A stretch of 64,000 nucleotides of DNA, taken from the NCBI RefSeq assembly GCF_025751555.1, contig NZ_JAOWLB010000006.1:124001-188000 (forward strand). The letters run 5' to 3'. A model generated the notes under the pieces. The model did not search any database, was not told where the DNA came from, and worked only from the letters and a program-made list of their open reading frames with translations. How positions within the stretch are numbered: the stretch's first letter is position 1; every line of letters begins with the position of its first letter. This DNA comes from Ruegeria aquimaris (lineage in GTDB: Bacteria > Pseudomonadota > Alphaproteobacteria > Rhodobacterales > Rhodobacteraceae). Positions 7,407 through 16,318 of this stretch are shown in pieces. The position numbers were made by a program, and so were the translations under genes.

Positions 7407-9473
7407 TCAAAGGCCAAGCGCCTTGCGCCGCTCCTCGGCAAAGCCCTGCACCAGCCGGTCGGCAATCAGCGCCAGAATGGCCATCGCCGCCCCTGCCGAG
7501 ATGCCCAACCCCACATCCGCCTGTCCCAGCGCCAGATAGATCGACTGGCCCAGACCGGTCGTCCCGATCAGCGCCGCGATCACCAGCATCGAGAAGGCAT
7601 AGAGAATGGTCTGATTCAGCCCCAGCAGGATGGTCGGCGCGGCATAGGGGGCGCGCACATCGCGCAGGATCTGCCAGTCCGTCGCGCCGCTGGAGATGGC
7701 GGCCTCCATCATCTCTTCGGGCGTATCCACCAGACCGTGGCGGGTATAGCGGATCATCGGCACGATGGCATAGGCGCAGATCGCCAGAAAGGCCGAGAAC
7801 TCTCCGATCTGGAACAGCATCAGCACCGGGATCAGAAAGACGAAGAGCGGAATGGTTTGCAGCATGTCGCAGATCGGCCGCACAATACGCCAGACCGGTG
7901 CCCATATGGCACTGGCCACGCCAATCGCCCCGCCCACAACCGCACAGGCAAATACCGAGGCGCCACAAAGGTAGAGCGACAACAGCGCGCGGTCCCACAG
8001 GCCCGACAGCAGGATCGTGCAGAGCAAGACCACCACCAGGATCGCCAGCCGCCGACCGCCCGCCACATATCCCAGCGCCGCCGCCCCGGTCAGGACAAAG
8101 GGCCAAGGCAAGTTGGTCACTCCGGTCTCGATCATGCCAAAGGCGATCAGGACAACGAAGCCGCCTGTCACGTTGCCGCGCCACGCCAGCAAGAGGCCCA
8201 GCGCACCACCCAGACCAAAGACCAGCGCGCTCATCGCCGGGGTCCACATGAACCCCCAGGTAAACGGCAGAACGGCCTGATCCAGCCCGATCCTGAGCGG
8301 CAGCAGCACGTAATAGAGAGTGTTGTTCTTCAACGCCTCCAGCGCCATCCCGTTGGACTGGGTAAAGCGGGTCAGCCCGCGGTCCAGACTGTTCGCCACC
8401 CCGTCCAGCATCGCCACCTCGGACGCGCCCGGCAGGCTGGACCAGAACAGTACGGTGAAGACCACCGCAAAGGCCAGAACCGCCCAGACAACACGCAGGT
8501 CGTAGCGTTTGCGTTCGGTCGCCAGCACCGCGCTCATCCGGTCGATCACCACGGCAAAGATCACGATCACCATACCGGCCAGCAGCGACGGGCCAAATTG
8601 CGCCTTGCGCATGGTCAACAGGACCTCCCAGCCGATATCGTTGAACCCGCCGATGACGGCGGCGATGATCACCATGCTGAGCGCGGCCATCAGGCATTGA
8701 TTGAACCCGACCATGATCTGGCGCGAGGCCGAGGGGATTTCGACCTGAAACAGTTGCTGAAGCCGAGAGCCGCCGGACATGATCGCGGCTTCCTTGATCT
8801 CGGCCTCGACCCGCTCCAGCCCCAGCATCACGTTGCGCGCCATCGGCGGCGCGGCATAGATCGCCGAGGCGATCAGACCAACGACCGGGCCAAACCCGAA
8901 GAGCAGCAACAAAGGTGTGAGATAGGCGAATGTCGGCACCGTCTGCATGATGTCCAGTACCGCCTGCACCGCGCCTTTCACCCGCGGCACTTCGTTGGCA
9001 AGGATGCCGATACCGCCTCCGACAACCAGCGCCACAGGCACCGACACGGCGACCAGCGCCAGCGTGTTCATGCCCTCGTGCCAATACCCCGAGGCCAGCA
9101 CCAGACCCAGGCCAAAGAATCCGAGAGCAGCCATCGACAGCCCGCCAAGGTACCAGCCCAGCGCGGTGACAAGCCCGATCACCATCGGCCAGGGCGTGGC
9201 GTTCAGGGCGGTGTTCGCCCAGCCCATCGGATAGACCATGATGTCCGAGAACAACCGGGCCACCGGCTTGATCCAGCCCAAGAGCCAGGCCAGCGCCGCA
9301 CCCACCCAGTCGGTCATCGGCAGGACCCAGGTCTTGGGCCAGGCGCCAAGCCACGGCACGACCGGTTCCAGCGCCAGGCAGAGTGCGCCCACCAGCGCGG
9401 TGATCAGGGCGGCCTTTGCCCCCAATGTCAGTCGCGTTGCGTGCGGTGCCGCAACATCCGCAACCGCAGTCAT
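7407..9473 (-). CDS. Glycine betaine/proline-type ABC transporter, fused double permease
   Basis: A 688-residue inner-membrane protein containing two ProW-like permease domains in tandem. The first domain's EAA-type loop is around residues 220-250 (VEAEIKEAAIMSGGSRLQQLF). The second is around 590-620 (TPEEMMEAAISSGATDWQIL). A conserved MQTVPTFAYLTP / LQTIPLFVFLIP segment comes before each. Canonical ProW has one such domain and works as a homodimer, so here duplication and fusion give a pseudodimer. The stop codon of the ATPase gene overlaps its start by 4 bases. The substrate is probably a quaternary amine (glycine betaine, choline or a relative). Confidence 0.92.
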   Translation of the reverse strand: MTAVADVAAPHATRLTLGAKAALITALVGALCLALEPVVPWLGAWPKTWVLPMTDWVGAALAWLLGWIKPVARLFSDIMVYPMGWANTALNATPWPMVIGLVTALGWYLGGLSMAALGFFGLGLVLASGYWHEGMNTLALVAVSVPVALVVGGGIGILANEVPRVKGAVQAVLDIMQTVPTFAYLTPLLLLFGFGPVVGLIASAIYAAPPMARNVMLGLERVEAEIKEAAIMSGGSRLQQLFQVEIPSASRQIMVGFNQCLMAALSMVIIAAVIGGFNDIGWEVLLTMRKAQFGPSLLAGMVIVIFAVVIDRMSAVLATERKRYDLRVVWAVLAFAVVFTVLFWSSLPGASEVAMLDGVANSLDRGLTRFTQSNGMALEALKNNTLYYVLLPLRIGLDQAVLPFTWGFMWTPAMSALVFGLGGALGLLLAWRGNVTGGFVVLIAFGMIETGVTNLPWPFVLTGAAALGYVAGGRRLAILVVVLLCTILLSGLWDRALLSLYLCGASVFACAVVGGAIGVASAIWAPVWRIVRPICDMLQTIPLFVFLIPVLMLFQIGEFSAFLAICAYAIVPMIRYTRHGLVDTPEEMMEAAISSGATDWQILRDVRAPYAAPTILLGLNQTILYAFSMLVIAALIGTTGLGQSIYLALGQADVGLGISAGAAMAILALIADRLVQGFAEERRKALGL

Positions 9474-10522
9474 GCTTCGTCCACCTGCAAGGCGGCGGCA
9501 AGAGCCGAAGGATTGACCGTTCCGACAATCGCGCCGCCCGCATCCCGCACCGGTACCGGCTGGTAAAGCTCCATGCAGCGCGCCAGCGCCGCGTCGAGCG
9601 TCATGTTGGTGGTCAGTCCGGGATCGTCAGGACCACGCTCCCCATCGCCTGCCTGCATGACCGAGGCCACCCTTGCATGGCGGCCCTTGGCCACATCCTT
9701 GGAAAACTCGCGCACATAGTCATCGACCGGCTGCAACACGATTTCGGTCGGCGTGCCGATCTGAACGATCTTGCCGTCCCGCATGATGGCGATCCGGTCA
9801 GCCAGTTTCAGCGCCTCGGCAATATCGTGGGTGATAAAGACGATGGATTTCCTGAGCGTCGCCTGAATGCGCAGGAACTCATCCTGCAACTGCCGCCGGA
9901 TTAGCGGGTCGAGCGCGGAAAACGGCTCGTCCAGGAACCAGATGTCCGGGTTGACCGCCAGACTGCGGGCAATACCCACACGCTGACGCTGACCGCCTGA
10001 CAGCTGGCGCGGGAAGCTGTCCTCGCGCCCGTCGAGCCCGACCAGCGAGATCACCTCCTGCGCGCGGGCGCGGCGTTCCTTGCGCCCCACCCCCTGCACC
10101 TTGAGCGGATAGGCCACGTTTTCGGCCACCGTCATATGCGGGAACAGGCCGAAATGCTGGAACACCATGCCCAGCTTTCGCCGCCGCAACTCGGTGAGCT
10201 TCTGCTTGCTCGCGCCGATGACGTTCTCGCCGTCGATGCGGATCTCGCCACCAGTGCCCGGCAACAGTTGCGAGATACAGCGGATCAGCGTGGACTTGCC
10301 CGAACCGGACAGGCCCATGATCACAAACAGCTCGCCCTCGCGTACCTCGAAACTGGCGTCCTGCACCGCAGGGATATACCCCCGTGCGCGCAGATCGTCG
10401 GCCGCTGCATCAGCATTGCCCCCTGACCGGGCCAACGCCTCGGTCAGGGCCTTGTCCGCGCTCGGGCCAAAAACCTGCCAGAGACTCTGGCAGGCAATGG
10501 CCGGCGTATCCGACGTACTCAC
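9470..10522 (-). CDS. Glycine betaine/proline-type ABC transporter ATPase (ProV-like)
   Basis: A 350-residue ATPase of the OpuA/ProV class. It has Walker A GLSGSGKST near residue 72, Q-loop VFQHFGLFPHMTV, signature LSGGQRQRVGIARSLA, Walker B DIWFLDEPFSALDP, and the switch His in VFITHDIAEAL. About 60 extra N-terminal residues resemble the ProV N-terminal leader (LTEALARSGGNADAAADDL). The C-terminal 80 residues look like one degenerate CBS domain, whereas typical ProV has a CBS pair. It lies 9 bases after the binding-protein stop and overlaps the permease start, forming one operon. Confidence 0.94.
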   Translation of the reverse strand: MSTSDTPAIACQSLWQVFGPSADKALTEALARSGGNADAAADDLRARGYIPAVQDASFEVREGELFVIMGLSGSGKSTLIRCISQLLPGTGGEIRIDGENVIGASKQKLTELRRRKLGMVFQHFGLFPHMTVAENVAYPLKVQGVGRKERRARAQEVISLVGLDGREDSFPRQLSGGQRQRVGIARSLAVNPDIWFLDEPFSALDPLIRRQLQDEFLRIQATLRKSIVFITHDIAEALKLADRIAIMRDGKIVQIGTPTEIVLQPVDDYVREFSKDVAKGRHARVASVMQAGDGERGPDDPGLTTNMTLDAALARCMELYQPVPVRDAGGAIVGTVNPSALAAALQVDEA

Positions 10523-10531
10523 GTCAGCGGC

Positions 10532-11482
10532 TCACTTGGTTGCCGCATCGACGACGGGGCGCCAGCTGCCCTCGTTCTCGGCCATCCATGCGGCGACCAC
10601 ATCCTCGACCGAGCCACCGTCGACGTCGATCTTGCCCATCATCGGCTGCTGCGCCTCGACGCTCAGTTGATAGTTGGACAGGATTTCATAGGCCGCCGGC
10701 CATTTTTCGGCAAAACCGGACCAAGACGCCTTGAAGATACGGCTGGGAGCAAAGTCGCAGTCGTTCACGGCATTCGGGTTCGGGCCCCAGGCCGGATCGT
10801 TGAAACATTCCTCGTTGCCCACCGGCAGATCGACAAATTTGACGTCATAGGCCGACATCGCCCAATGCGGTTGCCAGAAGGTGATGAGCAGCGGCGACTT
10901 GCGCTCGGTCGAAGCGCGCAGTTCGGCGATCAGCGCCCCTTCGGACCCTGCGGGAACCGCCTTGATCGGCAGGTCGAAGCCGGTCATCCGGTCAGCCCCC
11001 GGCGTGCCCCAGTCGGCCGGATAGTCGACCAACCGGCCCATCGGAATGGTCTCGGCAGTGGCGAACACCTGCGCGCAATCCTTCAGCGCCTCCCAAGCGG
11101 GCAGGCCCGGGCACAGATCGGCGACATGCGCCGGATAGGCGATGCCTTCGCGTGCGTTCAGACCCAGATCGCCGATTTCGACAACGGTGCCTTCGGATAC
11201 CTTCTTGGCGTATTCGTCGGACACGTTCGACGACCAGATTTCCAGCGTCGCGTGAATGTCGCCATCCGCCAGCGCCTGGAACTGGTTCATCATGCCCGCA
11301 GTCACGTATTCAACCTTGTACCCCGCCGCCTTGAGCATCTCGCCCGCGACATGGGTGGTGACGTGCTGCCCGGTCCATTCATTGATCGCCAGCTTGATCG
11401 GCTCGTTCGCAGCGCCCATGTCGGCGGCCTGCACGGCACCGGCCAACGCGGTCAGTGCGATTCCCAGTCCGATGGTTTTCAT
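10532..11482 (-). CDS. Glycine betaine-type ABC transporter periplasmic binding protein (ProX/OpuAC family)
   Basis: A 316-residue secreted protein: signal peptide with cleavage near AVQAAD (residues 18-21), then the OpuAC fold. LAINEWTGQHVTTHVAGEMLKAAGYKVEYV opens the mature lobe. Aromatic residues that could form a cation-pi cage occur in EWTG, LEIWSSN, ITFWQPHWAM and KASWSGFAEKWP. It is the first gene of the three-gene operon and has a good GGGAGACAGAGG ribosome site. An operator-like dyad about 77 bases upstream matches the one in front of betI (see that entry), suggesting regulation with choline metabolism. Exact ligand not proven. Confidence 0.92.
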   Translation of the reverse strand: MKTIGLGIALTALAGAVQAADMGAANEPIKLAINEWTGQHVTTHVAGEMLKAAGYKVEYVTAGMMNQFQALADGDIHATLEIWSSNVSDEYAKKVSEGTVVEIGDLGLNAREGIAYPAHVADLCPGLPAWEALKDCAQVFATAETIPMGRLVDYPADWGTPGADRMTGFDLPIKAVPAGSEGALIAELRASTERKSPLLITFWQPHWAMSAYDVKFVDLPVGNEECFNDPAWGPNPNAVNDCDFAPSRIFKASWSGFAEKWPAAYEILSNYQLSVEAQQPMMGKIDVDGGSVEDVVAAWMAENEGSWRPVVDAATK

Positions 11483-11558
11483 CCTCTGTCTCCCTGTTTC
11501 TTTGGTTCCCTAAGTATCCGTCCTGCCGCGCCGGCTGTCACGCCAGATGTTGCAGTCG

Positions 11559-11582
11559 GTTATTGATTGACCAGTCAATAAC
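11559..11582. promoter_or_regulatory. BetI-box-like dyad upstream of the ABC transporter
   Basis: An inverted repeat with 8-bp perfect arms GTTATTGA / TCAATAAC around the 8-base spacer TTGACCAG. Its core ATTGATTGACCAGTCAAT agrees at 15 of 18 positions with the dyad upstream of betI (on its minus strand, ATTGATTGACGGATCAAT). Both have the layout ATTGA-N8-TCAAT with TTGAC opening the spacer. It sits between the divergent binding-protein gene and the thioesterase gene. Control by BetI is inference. Confidence 0.65.
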
Positions 11583-11737
11583 ATGGTTTCCGCCACTTTT
11601 GTCGAGGTTTTTTTGGGCATACCCGCCCTGAGGGCCTCGGAAACGCAGCTTGGCTTGGCAGTCATGGGCGCCTATCCTTTGTGGAAAGCCTCCCTTCAGG
11701 TGCAGGACATGACCCCAATCAAAGGAACGCCCAAGGT

Positions 11738-12145
11738 ATGCTAACCGTCGACTCCGCCCAACAAATTCTCGACGAGAACTTTGCCGAATGGGTCCGTGCA
11801 CTGGACCTGACCGTGATCTCCATCGACAAGACGCATGCGCTGATGCGGATGCCGCTTGCCGAACATCTGGCGCGGGTGGGCGGGATCGTGTCGGGCCAGG
11901 CTCTGGCGGCGCTGGCCGACACCACGATGGTGCTGGCAGCCGTCGCGCATGGAGATAGTTTCAAACTCTATGCAACGACAGATCTGCACACCCAGTTCCT
12001 GCGTCCGGGCGCGGGCACCGCCATCCTGTGCCGGGCCGAAGTTGTGCGGGCGGGCAAGGCGCTGGTCTTTGCCCGCGCCGACATGACAGAGGAATCCAGC
12101 GGCAAGCTGGTGGCCACGGCCACCGCCACCTTTTACGCCCCCTGA
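11738..12145 (+). CDS. PaaI-family hotdog thioesterase
   Basis: A 135-residue hotdog-fold protein. The pattern MRMPLAEHLARVGGIVSGQALAALADTTMVLA (about residues 37-68) is the PaaI/YbdB hot-dog helix. The GGIVSGQ loop and an Asp in LADTT occupy the positions of the catalytic Asp region, followed by YATTDLHTQFLRPGAGTAILCRAEVVRAGK. It probably hydrolyses acyl- or aryl-CoA esters. The start chosen is the ATG at MLTVDSAQQ, where homology begins; upstream codons are open but unlike the family. The gene after it runs the same way. Confidence 0.88.
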   Translation: MLTVDSAQQILDENFAEWVRALDLTVISIDKTHALMRMPLAEHLARVGGIVSGQALAALADTTMVLAAVAHGDSFKLYATTDLHTQFLRPGAGTAILCRAEVVRAGKALVFARADMTEESSGKLVATATATFYAP

Positions 12146-12197
12146 ACGACGGCACGACCAGTGCTGCGGAGAGTTGCACCGAAACCGAGGTCAGAAC

Positions 12198-12860
12198 ATG
12201 CGCCATTTCAACGAAATCCACGATCTGGCTGCCGCGCGCCATGGCGGCGAGGCTGCGCTGGAGACAAAACTGCAAAAGCCAAAAAGCCCGGATGATCTGG
12301 CCGCAATGCCGGATGATCGCTGGCTTTCTGTCATTACCAAGTGCATCTTTCAGGCTGGCTTCAACTGGAAAGTGATCGAAGCCAAATGGGACGGGTTCGA
12401 GGCGGCCTTTGACGGATTCGAGGTCGGCCGCTGCGCATTCATGGATGACGAGAAGTTCGATGCGCTGCTCGTCGACTCCCGGATCGTGCGCAACGGAACA
12501 AAGATAGCCACCGTCCGCGACAACGCCGCCTTTCTCCTTGAGCTGCGACAGGAGGGCGGCGCGGGCAAGGTGTTGGGGACCTGGCCGTCGACGGACTATA
12601 TCGGCCTGCTTGACATGCTCAAGACCCGCGGTGCGCGCCTGGGCGGAACCACGGCACAATACGCGATGCGCTTTGCGGGACGCGACAGTTTCATCCTGTC
12701 TCAGGACGTTACCGCCCGCCTGATCGCCGAAGGCGTGATCGACAAGCCGCCGAGTTCAAAGAAGGCGATGGCGCAGGTGCAAGCGGCCTTCAACACCTGG
12801 ATGGAGCAATCCGGACGGTCGCTGACCGAGATCAGCCGCGTTCTGGCGATGAGCCTCTGA
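12198..12860 (+). CDS. DNA-3-methyladenine glycosylase I-like protein
   Basis: A 220-residue member of the Tag-related HhH glycosylase superfamily (COG2818 type). Conserved blocks are DDRWLSVITKCIFQAGFNWKVIEAKW (residues about 41-66), FDALLVDSRIVRNGTKIATVRDNAAF (about 93-118), WPSTDYIGLLDMLKTRGARLGGTTAQYAMRFAGRDSFILSQDV (about 133-175) and a C-terminal basic helix. It would excise alkylated purines in base-excision repair. It lacks the four zinc-binding Cys/His of E. coli Tag, as this alphaproteobacterial branch commonly does. A terminator follows. Confidence 0.85.
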   Translation: MRHFNEIHDLAAARHGGEAALETKLQKPKSPDDLAAMPDDRWLSVITKCIFQAGFNWKVIEAKWDGFEAAFDGFEVGRCAFMDDEKFDALLVDSRIVRNGTKIATVRDNAAFLLELRQEGGAGKVLGTWPSTDYIGLLDMLKTRGARLGGTTAQYAMRFAGRDSFILSQDVTARLIAEGVIDKPPSSKKAMAQVQAAFNTWMEQSGRSLTEISRVLAMSL

Positions 12861-12869
12861 ACCACAGGA

Positions 12870-12896
12870 AAGGGCGGCCACAGGTTGGCCGCCCTT
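12870..12896. terminator. Bidirectional terminator
   Basis: A stem AGGGCGGCC / GGCCGCCCT with a 7-base loop, flanked by short A and T runs on the two sides. It lies between the convergent glycosylase and sulfatase genes, 10 and 21 bases from their stops. Confidence 0.75.
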
Positions 12897-12916
12897 CTGT
12901 CTGTTTCTATTGGCGT

Positions 12917-14515
12917 CTACTGCAACGCCTTGGACAAGAAATCCTCAACCACATTCGACATGTCAAAGGACGCCCCGCCCTGAACCGGGGGATACTCTGC
13001 CAGAGACTGCAGATGCTGCCCCAACAGCACGTTCATGGGCTGGAACAGCCACGAGACCTTTTGGATCAGGTGACCGTAGGAATCCGTGCTGTCATAGCTT
13101 TCGAACGGGTCCATACGCAGGTTGAACACGCGCGGCATCGAATGGGCGACGATGTCTCCATAATAATCCTCGCGGGTGATGAAGTGGAACTTCCACGGCC
13201 CCATCCGCACCGCAGCCAGCACCCCTTCGTAATAGTGGAAGATATGGTTGCGGGCCGAGGCCGCCGCTTCGCCTGTCCAGTACGGCAGGTTGTTCACCCC
13301 GTCGATGACCTGCTGCTTTTCTTCCATCACTTCGGCGGCCACATCTTCGATACCTGCGGCAGCCGCCAGAGACGTGAACATGTCCTGATGGCCCTGGATA
13401 CCGTTCAGGACCTTGCCCGCTTCAAGGACGCCAGGCCAGCGCAACATCGAGATCACACGAACGCCGCCCTCCCATGTCGTCATTTTCTCGCCACGGAATG
13501 GTGTCGTCGCACCGTGCGGCCACGAAGAATGCTCGGGCCCGTTATCGGTCGAATACCAGACGATGGTATTCTCGGCGAGGCCCTGCTCTTCGAGCCAGTC
13601 GAGCACCAGCCCGATGTCATGGTCATGCTGAAGCATGCCCGATCCGTGATAGTCGGATTCCGACGTATACTCTTCGGCCGCATACCGCCATTTGTCGTCC
13701 AGCCGGGTATACAGGTGCATCCGGCTCGTGTTCAGCCAGACAAAAAACGGCTCGTCGGCCTCTTTCGCACTTGCCATGAAGTTCTGTGCGAGCGGGATGA
13801 CTTCGGCAGAATCGAAGTTTTTCATCCGCTCCTGGGTCAATGGTCCGGTGTCTTCGATCGTCTGCATCCCGACGCGGCCAAATCGGGGCTGTTCAGTCGG
13901 ATCGTCGGTTTCGCTGGCAAAGCTGTGGATCACGCCGCGCGTCCCGAATTGCGCCTCGTATTCTTCCAGGCTGCCGGAAAACTGCGCACCAAAACGCTGA
14001 TAGTCGCGCTGCTCGGCTTCTTCCTGAGTGTTCAGGTGATAGAGGTTGCCAAAGAATTCGTCGAAACCGTGGACTGTCGGCAGGTGCTCGTTCCGGTCAC
14101 CGAGGTGGTTCTTGCCGAAATGGCCGGTACGGTACCCAATCTGCTTCAGCTGTTCGGCCAAAGTCGGCGAGGCAGCTTGAAGCCCCAGCGGAGAGCCCGG
14201 CTGGCCAACCGTCGTCATGCCCGACCGAATTGGGTATTGGCCCGTGATGAATGCGGCACGGCCAGCCGTGCAGCTGGGTTGCGCATAATGGTCGGTAAAC
14301 CGAACTCCCTCTGCGGCGATCCGGTCTATGTTGGGTGTAGTGTATCCCATCGTTCCCATCCCGTAGGCGGAAACGTTCTGCCATCCGATATCATCACCCC
14401 AGATGACGAGAATATTGGGTTTGGCACTGTTTTCCTGTGCCCACGCGGGAACCAGGTGGACCATCGAAATCAGGGTCAGTGTCGCGATACTTCGAAGCGG
14501 CTTTCTCATTGGCAT
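12917..14515 (-). CDS. Secreted sulfatase (arylsulfatase family)
   Basis: A 533-residue exported sulfatase. A signal peptide precedes [27 protein letters not shown], which supplies the first metal-binding Asp pair. The formylglycine signature [15 protein letters not shown] (Cys-x-Ala-x-Arg) follows about 60 residues later. HFGKNHLGD gives the active-site Lys/His, and [14 protein letters not shown] the second Asp-Asn metal pair. The chosen ATG has GAGAG upstream and places the signal peptide correctly; 18 further open codons upstream do not fit. No anaerobic or aerobic sulfatase-maturating enzyme is in the window. Substrate unknown; it is distinct from the choline sulfatase at 57.6-59.1 kb. 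Confidence 0.93.
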   Translation of the reverse strand: MPMRKPLRSIATLTLISMVHLVPAWAQENSAKPNILVIWGDDIGWQNVSAYGMGTMGYTTPNIDRIAAEGVRFTDHYAQPSCTAGRAAFITGQYPIRSGMTTVGQPGSPLGLQAASPTLAEQLKQIGYRTGHFGKNHLGDRNEHLPTVHGFDEFFGNLYHLNTQEEAEQRDYQRFGAQFSGSLEEYEAQFGTRGVIHSFASETDDPTEQPRFGRVGMQTIEDTGPLTQERMKNFDSAEVIPLAQNFMASAKEADEPFFVWLNTSRMHLYTRLDDKWRYAAEEYTSESDYHGSGMLQHDHDIGLVLDWLEEQGLAENTIVWYSTDNGPEHSSWPHGATTPFRGEKMTTWEGGVRVISMLRWPGVLEAGKVLNGIQGHQDMFTSLAAAAGIEDVAAEVMEEKQQVIDGVNNLPYWTGEAAASARNHIFHYYEGVLAAVRMGPWKFHFITREDYYGDIVAHSMPRVFNLRMDPFESYDSTDSYGHLIQKVSWLFQPMNVLLGQHLQSLAEYPPVQGGASFDMSNVVEDFLSKALQ

Positions 14516-14742
14516 AACTCTCAGTTTTTGGGCATTAAATCGATGATCAATCAGAAAACGATAGCGCACGCTTCATGAACTTCCATATGGAACGAGAAGA
14601 ATTCTGCGTCTCCTTCCGGCAGGCCAACCAAACTGGACGGAGCATCCATTGTCCGGCGTATCCGGCTTCCGGCAATGCCTGCTTTTTGAGTTGAATGGAA
14701 AAACATCTTGCAGGGGCCGTGCCTGCGGCTAGGGTCTGATCC

Positions 14743-15426
14743 ATGATGCTGCGCGCGCTTTTCCTGATCCTTGTGGTTGCGGCCTGTGGCCGCCCGCTGA
14801 CCGAAACCGAACGCAGTTTTGCGTCGCGCCTGCATGGCGACGCGCTCGACCTGGACAGGGTCCGCCTTGTCGAAGGCGCGCCAGTTGGAGCGGTGACCTT
14901 TCACCGGAAACCACGCCCGCGCGTGACCTGCCGCGAACGTATCCTGCCTCCGACAAAAGAAGAGATCGTGACCGCCAAACCGGCGGCCGTGACCCTGTTC
15001 CAGAAGGTGTACTTTACCAAGGGCTGGTATCTGGACGACTATCTTCCTGACTTTCCCCAACGCATGAACCTGGTCGCCGCGATGCTGCTGGCCCACGAGC
15101 TGACCCACGTCTGGCAGTGGCAAAACAGGCAAGTGACGGGTTATCACCCCTTGAGGGCCGCCGCCGAACATGGCGCCAGCGACGATCCCTACCTGTTTGA
15201 ACTGGAAACCTCGCCCGACTTTCTGGACTACGGGTACGAACAGCAGGGCGCCATCGTCGAAGAATATGTCTGCTGTCGTGCGCTGGCACCCGAGGCGGCC
15301 CGAACCAAGCGACTGCATGGCATGCTGTCAGCGGCCTTTCCGGTTTCGGATCTGCCACACTCCACGCGCGAAAGCGACGTGCTCTTGCCCTGGAAGGGCG
15401 CGGAAATCGCCGGTATCTGCGACTAG
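14743..15426 (+). CDS. Lipoprotein with HExxH metallopeptidase-like motif
   Basis: A 227-residue predicted lipoprotein (LVVAAC, lipidated Cys at 15). The middle carries AMLLAHELTHVWQWQNRQ near residues 113-130: HELTH is a zincin HExxH motif, and IVEEYV about 55 residues later could provide a third ligand. Two Met codons are possible at the start. Conserved hypothetical proteins with this motif in Rhodobacteraceae are often labelled DUF4157-like; I infer a zinc-dependent envelope protein, without known substrate. It is divergent from the sulfatase and convergent with the cytochrome genes. Confidence 0.75.
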   Translation: MMLRALFLILVVAACGRPLTETERSFASRLHGDALDLDRVRLVEGAPVGAVTFHRKPRPRVTCRERILPPTKEEIVTAKPAAVTLFQKVYFTKGWYLDDYLPDFPQRMNLVAAMLLAHELTHVWQWQNRQVTGYHPLRAAAEHGASDDPYLFELETSPDFLDYGYEQQGAIVEEYVCCRALAPEAARTKRLHGMLSAAFPVSDLPHSTRESDVLLPWKGAEIAGICD

Positions 15427-15478
15427 ACCCGCTGAGCCAGTAACGGACCCAGTCAGATCACCGCGAAGGGCGACTGGA

Positions 15479-15886
15479 TCAGCCTTCGTCCACCACCTGG
15501 ATACTCTCCAGATAGGCCAGCAGCGCCGCCAGCGGTCTGGGCGTCGGCGTCGGCACCCCGTCGATATCGACCGGCACCAGTTCACCTTCGAGCAGGGATC
15601 CGAACTCTGGCATCACCGTCGCGGAAACCTTGCCATGCCCGTAGCCGTCGATCTTGGACAGAATCTCGGCACGCGGAAACTCGCCATCCCGCCGCGCTGC
15701 GATGCCGGTCAGATCGGGCGCGTTCTGCCCGCCAGAGAGCGTCGCCCCCTGCCCCCGGTAGTCGTGGCAGGCCACGCAATTGGCGGCGAATATCGCCTCG
15801 CCTTCCGCCGGGCCGGGCATCATATCCTGAGCCGTACAGGCCGCTGCCATTCCCGTCAGCATCAGCACTCCGACAATTCTGCGCAT
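15479..15886 (-). CDS. Mono-haem cytochrome c, lipoprotein (third of three)
   Basis: A 135-residue class I cytochrome c. The N-terminus is a lipoprotein signal with lipobox GMAAAC, so it is probably anchored to the periplasmic face of a membrane. It has one haem site CVACH near residue 37 and a candidate distal Met in VMPEFGS near residue 92. It is the last of three tandem cytochrome genes in one direction, 11 bases after the previous stop, probably one transcript started near an FNR-like site. Partner enzyme not evident in the window. Confidence 0.9.
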   Translation of the reverse strand: MRRIVGVLMLTGMAAACTAQDMMPGPAEGEAIFAANCVACHDYRGQGATLSGGQNAPDLTGIAARRDGEFPRAEILSKIDGYGHGKVSATVMPEFGSLLEGELVPVDIDGVPTPTPRPLAALLAYLESIQVVDEG

Positions 15887-15897
15887 CTCTTCCCCTC

Positions 15898-16293
15898 TTA
15901 GCGGTCTTGTAACGTTTGGATATAGGCAAGCAGATCGACAATCGGCTGGCTGGTCAACATCGGCTGTCCGGTTTCGGTCTTTATCGCGACATCGCGGCCT
16001 TCGAAATAGGGACCATAGACAGGCATCGGGCTGCCATGGCTGACCAACGGATCGCGACCGTCGATACGGCGCACCACGCGCGCGACCGGAAACGCACCAT
16101 CGCCCTGAAGCGCGGTCAGGTCGGCGGGCTGAATTACCAGTACCCCGGCCATCGGCCCCTGCCCGGTCGCTTCGATGCCGTGGCAGGTCGCACAGTGATG
16201 TCGATAGAGTTGTTCCCCCTCCGCTGCATCCTGCGCCTGGCCCGCCGTCGCCGATACCAGCACGGCCATCGCCGCAATCAAAGCTTGTTTCAT
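15898..16293 (-). CDS. Mono-haem cytochrome c, soluble periplasmic (second of three)
   Basis: A 131-residue secreted cytochrome c. The signal peptide ends near AGQAQDAAEG, followed by QLYRHHCATCHG (haem site CATCH) and GDGAFPVARVVRRIDGRDPL, with the distal Met in PMPVYGPYF. The ATG used gives a proper signal peptide; 62 upstream in-frame codons overlap the neighbouring gene and are not used. Unlike its two neighbours it has no lipobox, so it may shuttle electrons between them. This is inference from the arrangement. Confidence 0.9.
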   Translation of the reverse strand: MKQALIAAMAVLVSATAGQAQDAAEGEQLYRHHCATCHGIEATGQGPMAGVLVIQPADLTALQGDGAFPVARVVRRIDGRDPLVSHGSPMPVYGPYFEGRDVAIKTETGQPMLTSQPIVDLLAYIQTLQDR

Positions 16294-16318
16294 TGGATCA
16301 GACACTCCCTTTTCGAGG

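Noticed and set aside
7374-9566. 730-codon open frame opposite the double permease, and other long antisense frames (38933-41629, 59834-61675, 61183-63870)
   Set aside because: These are complements of well-supported genes in high-GC DNA. Their products are rich in Arg, His, Gln and Pro and match no family.
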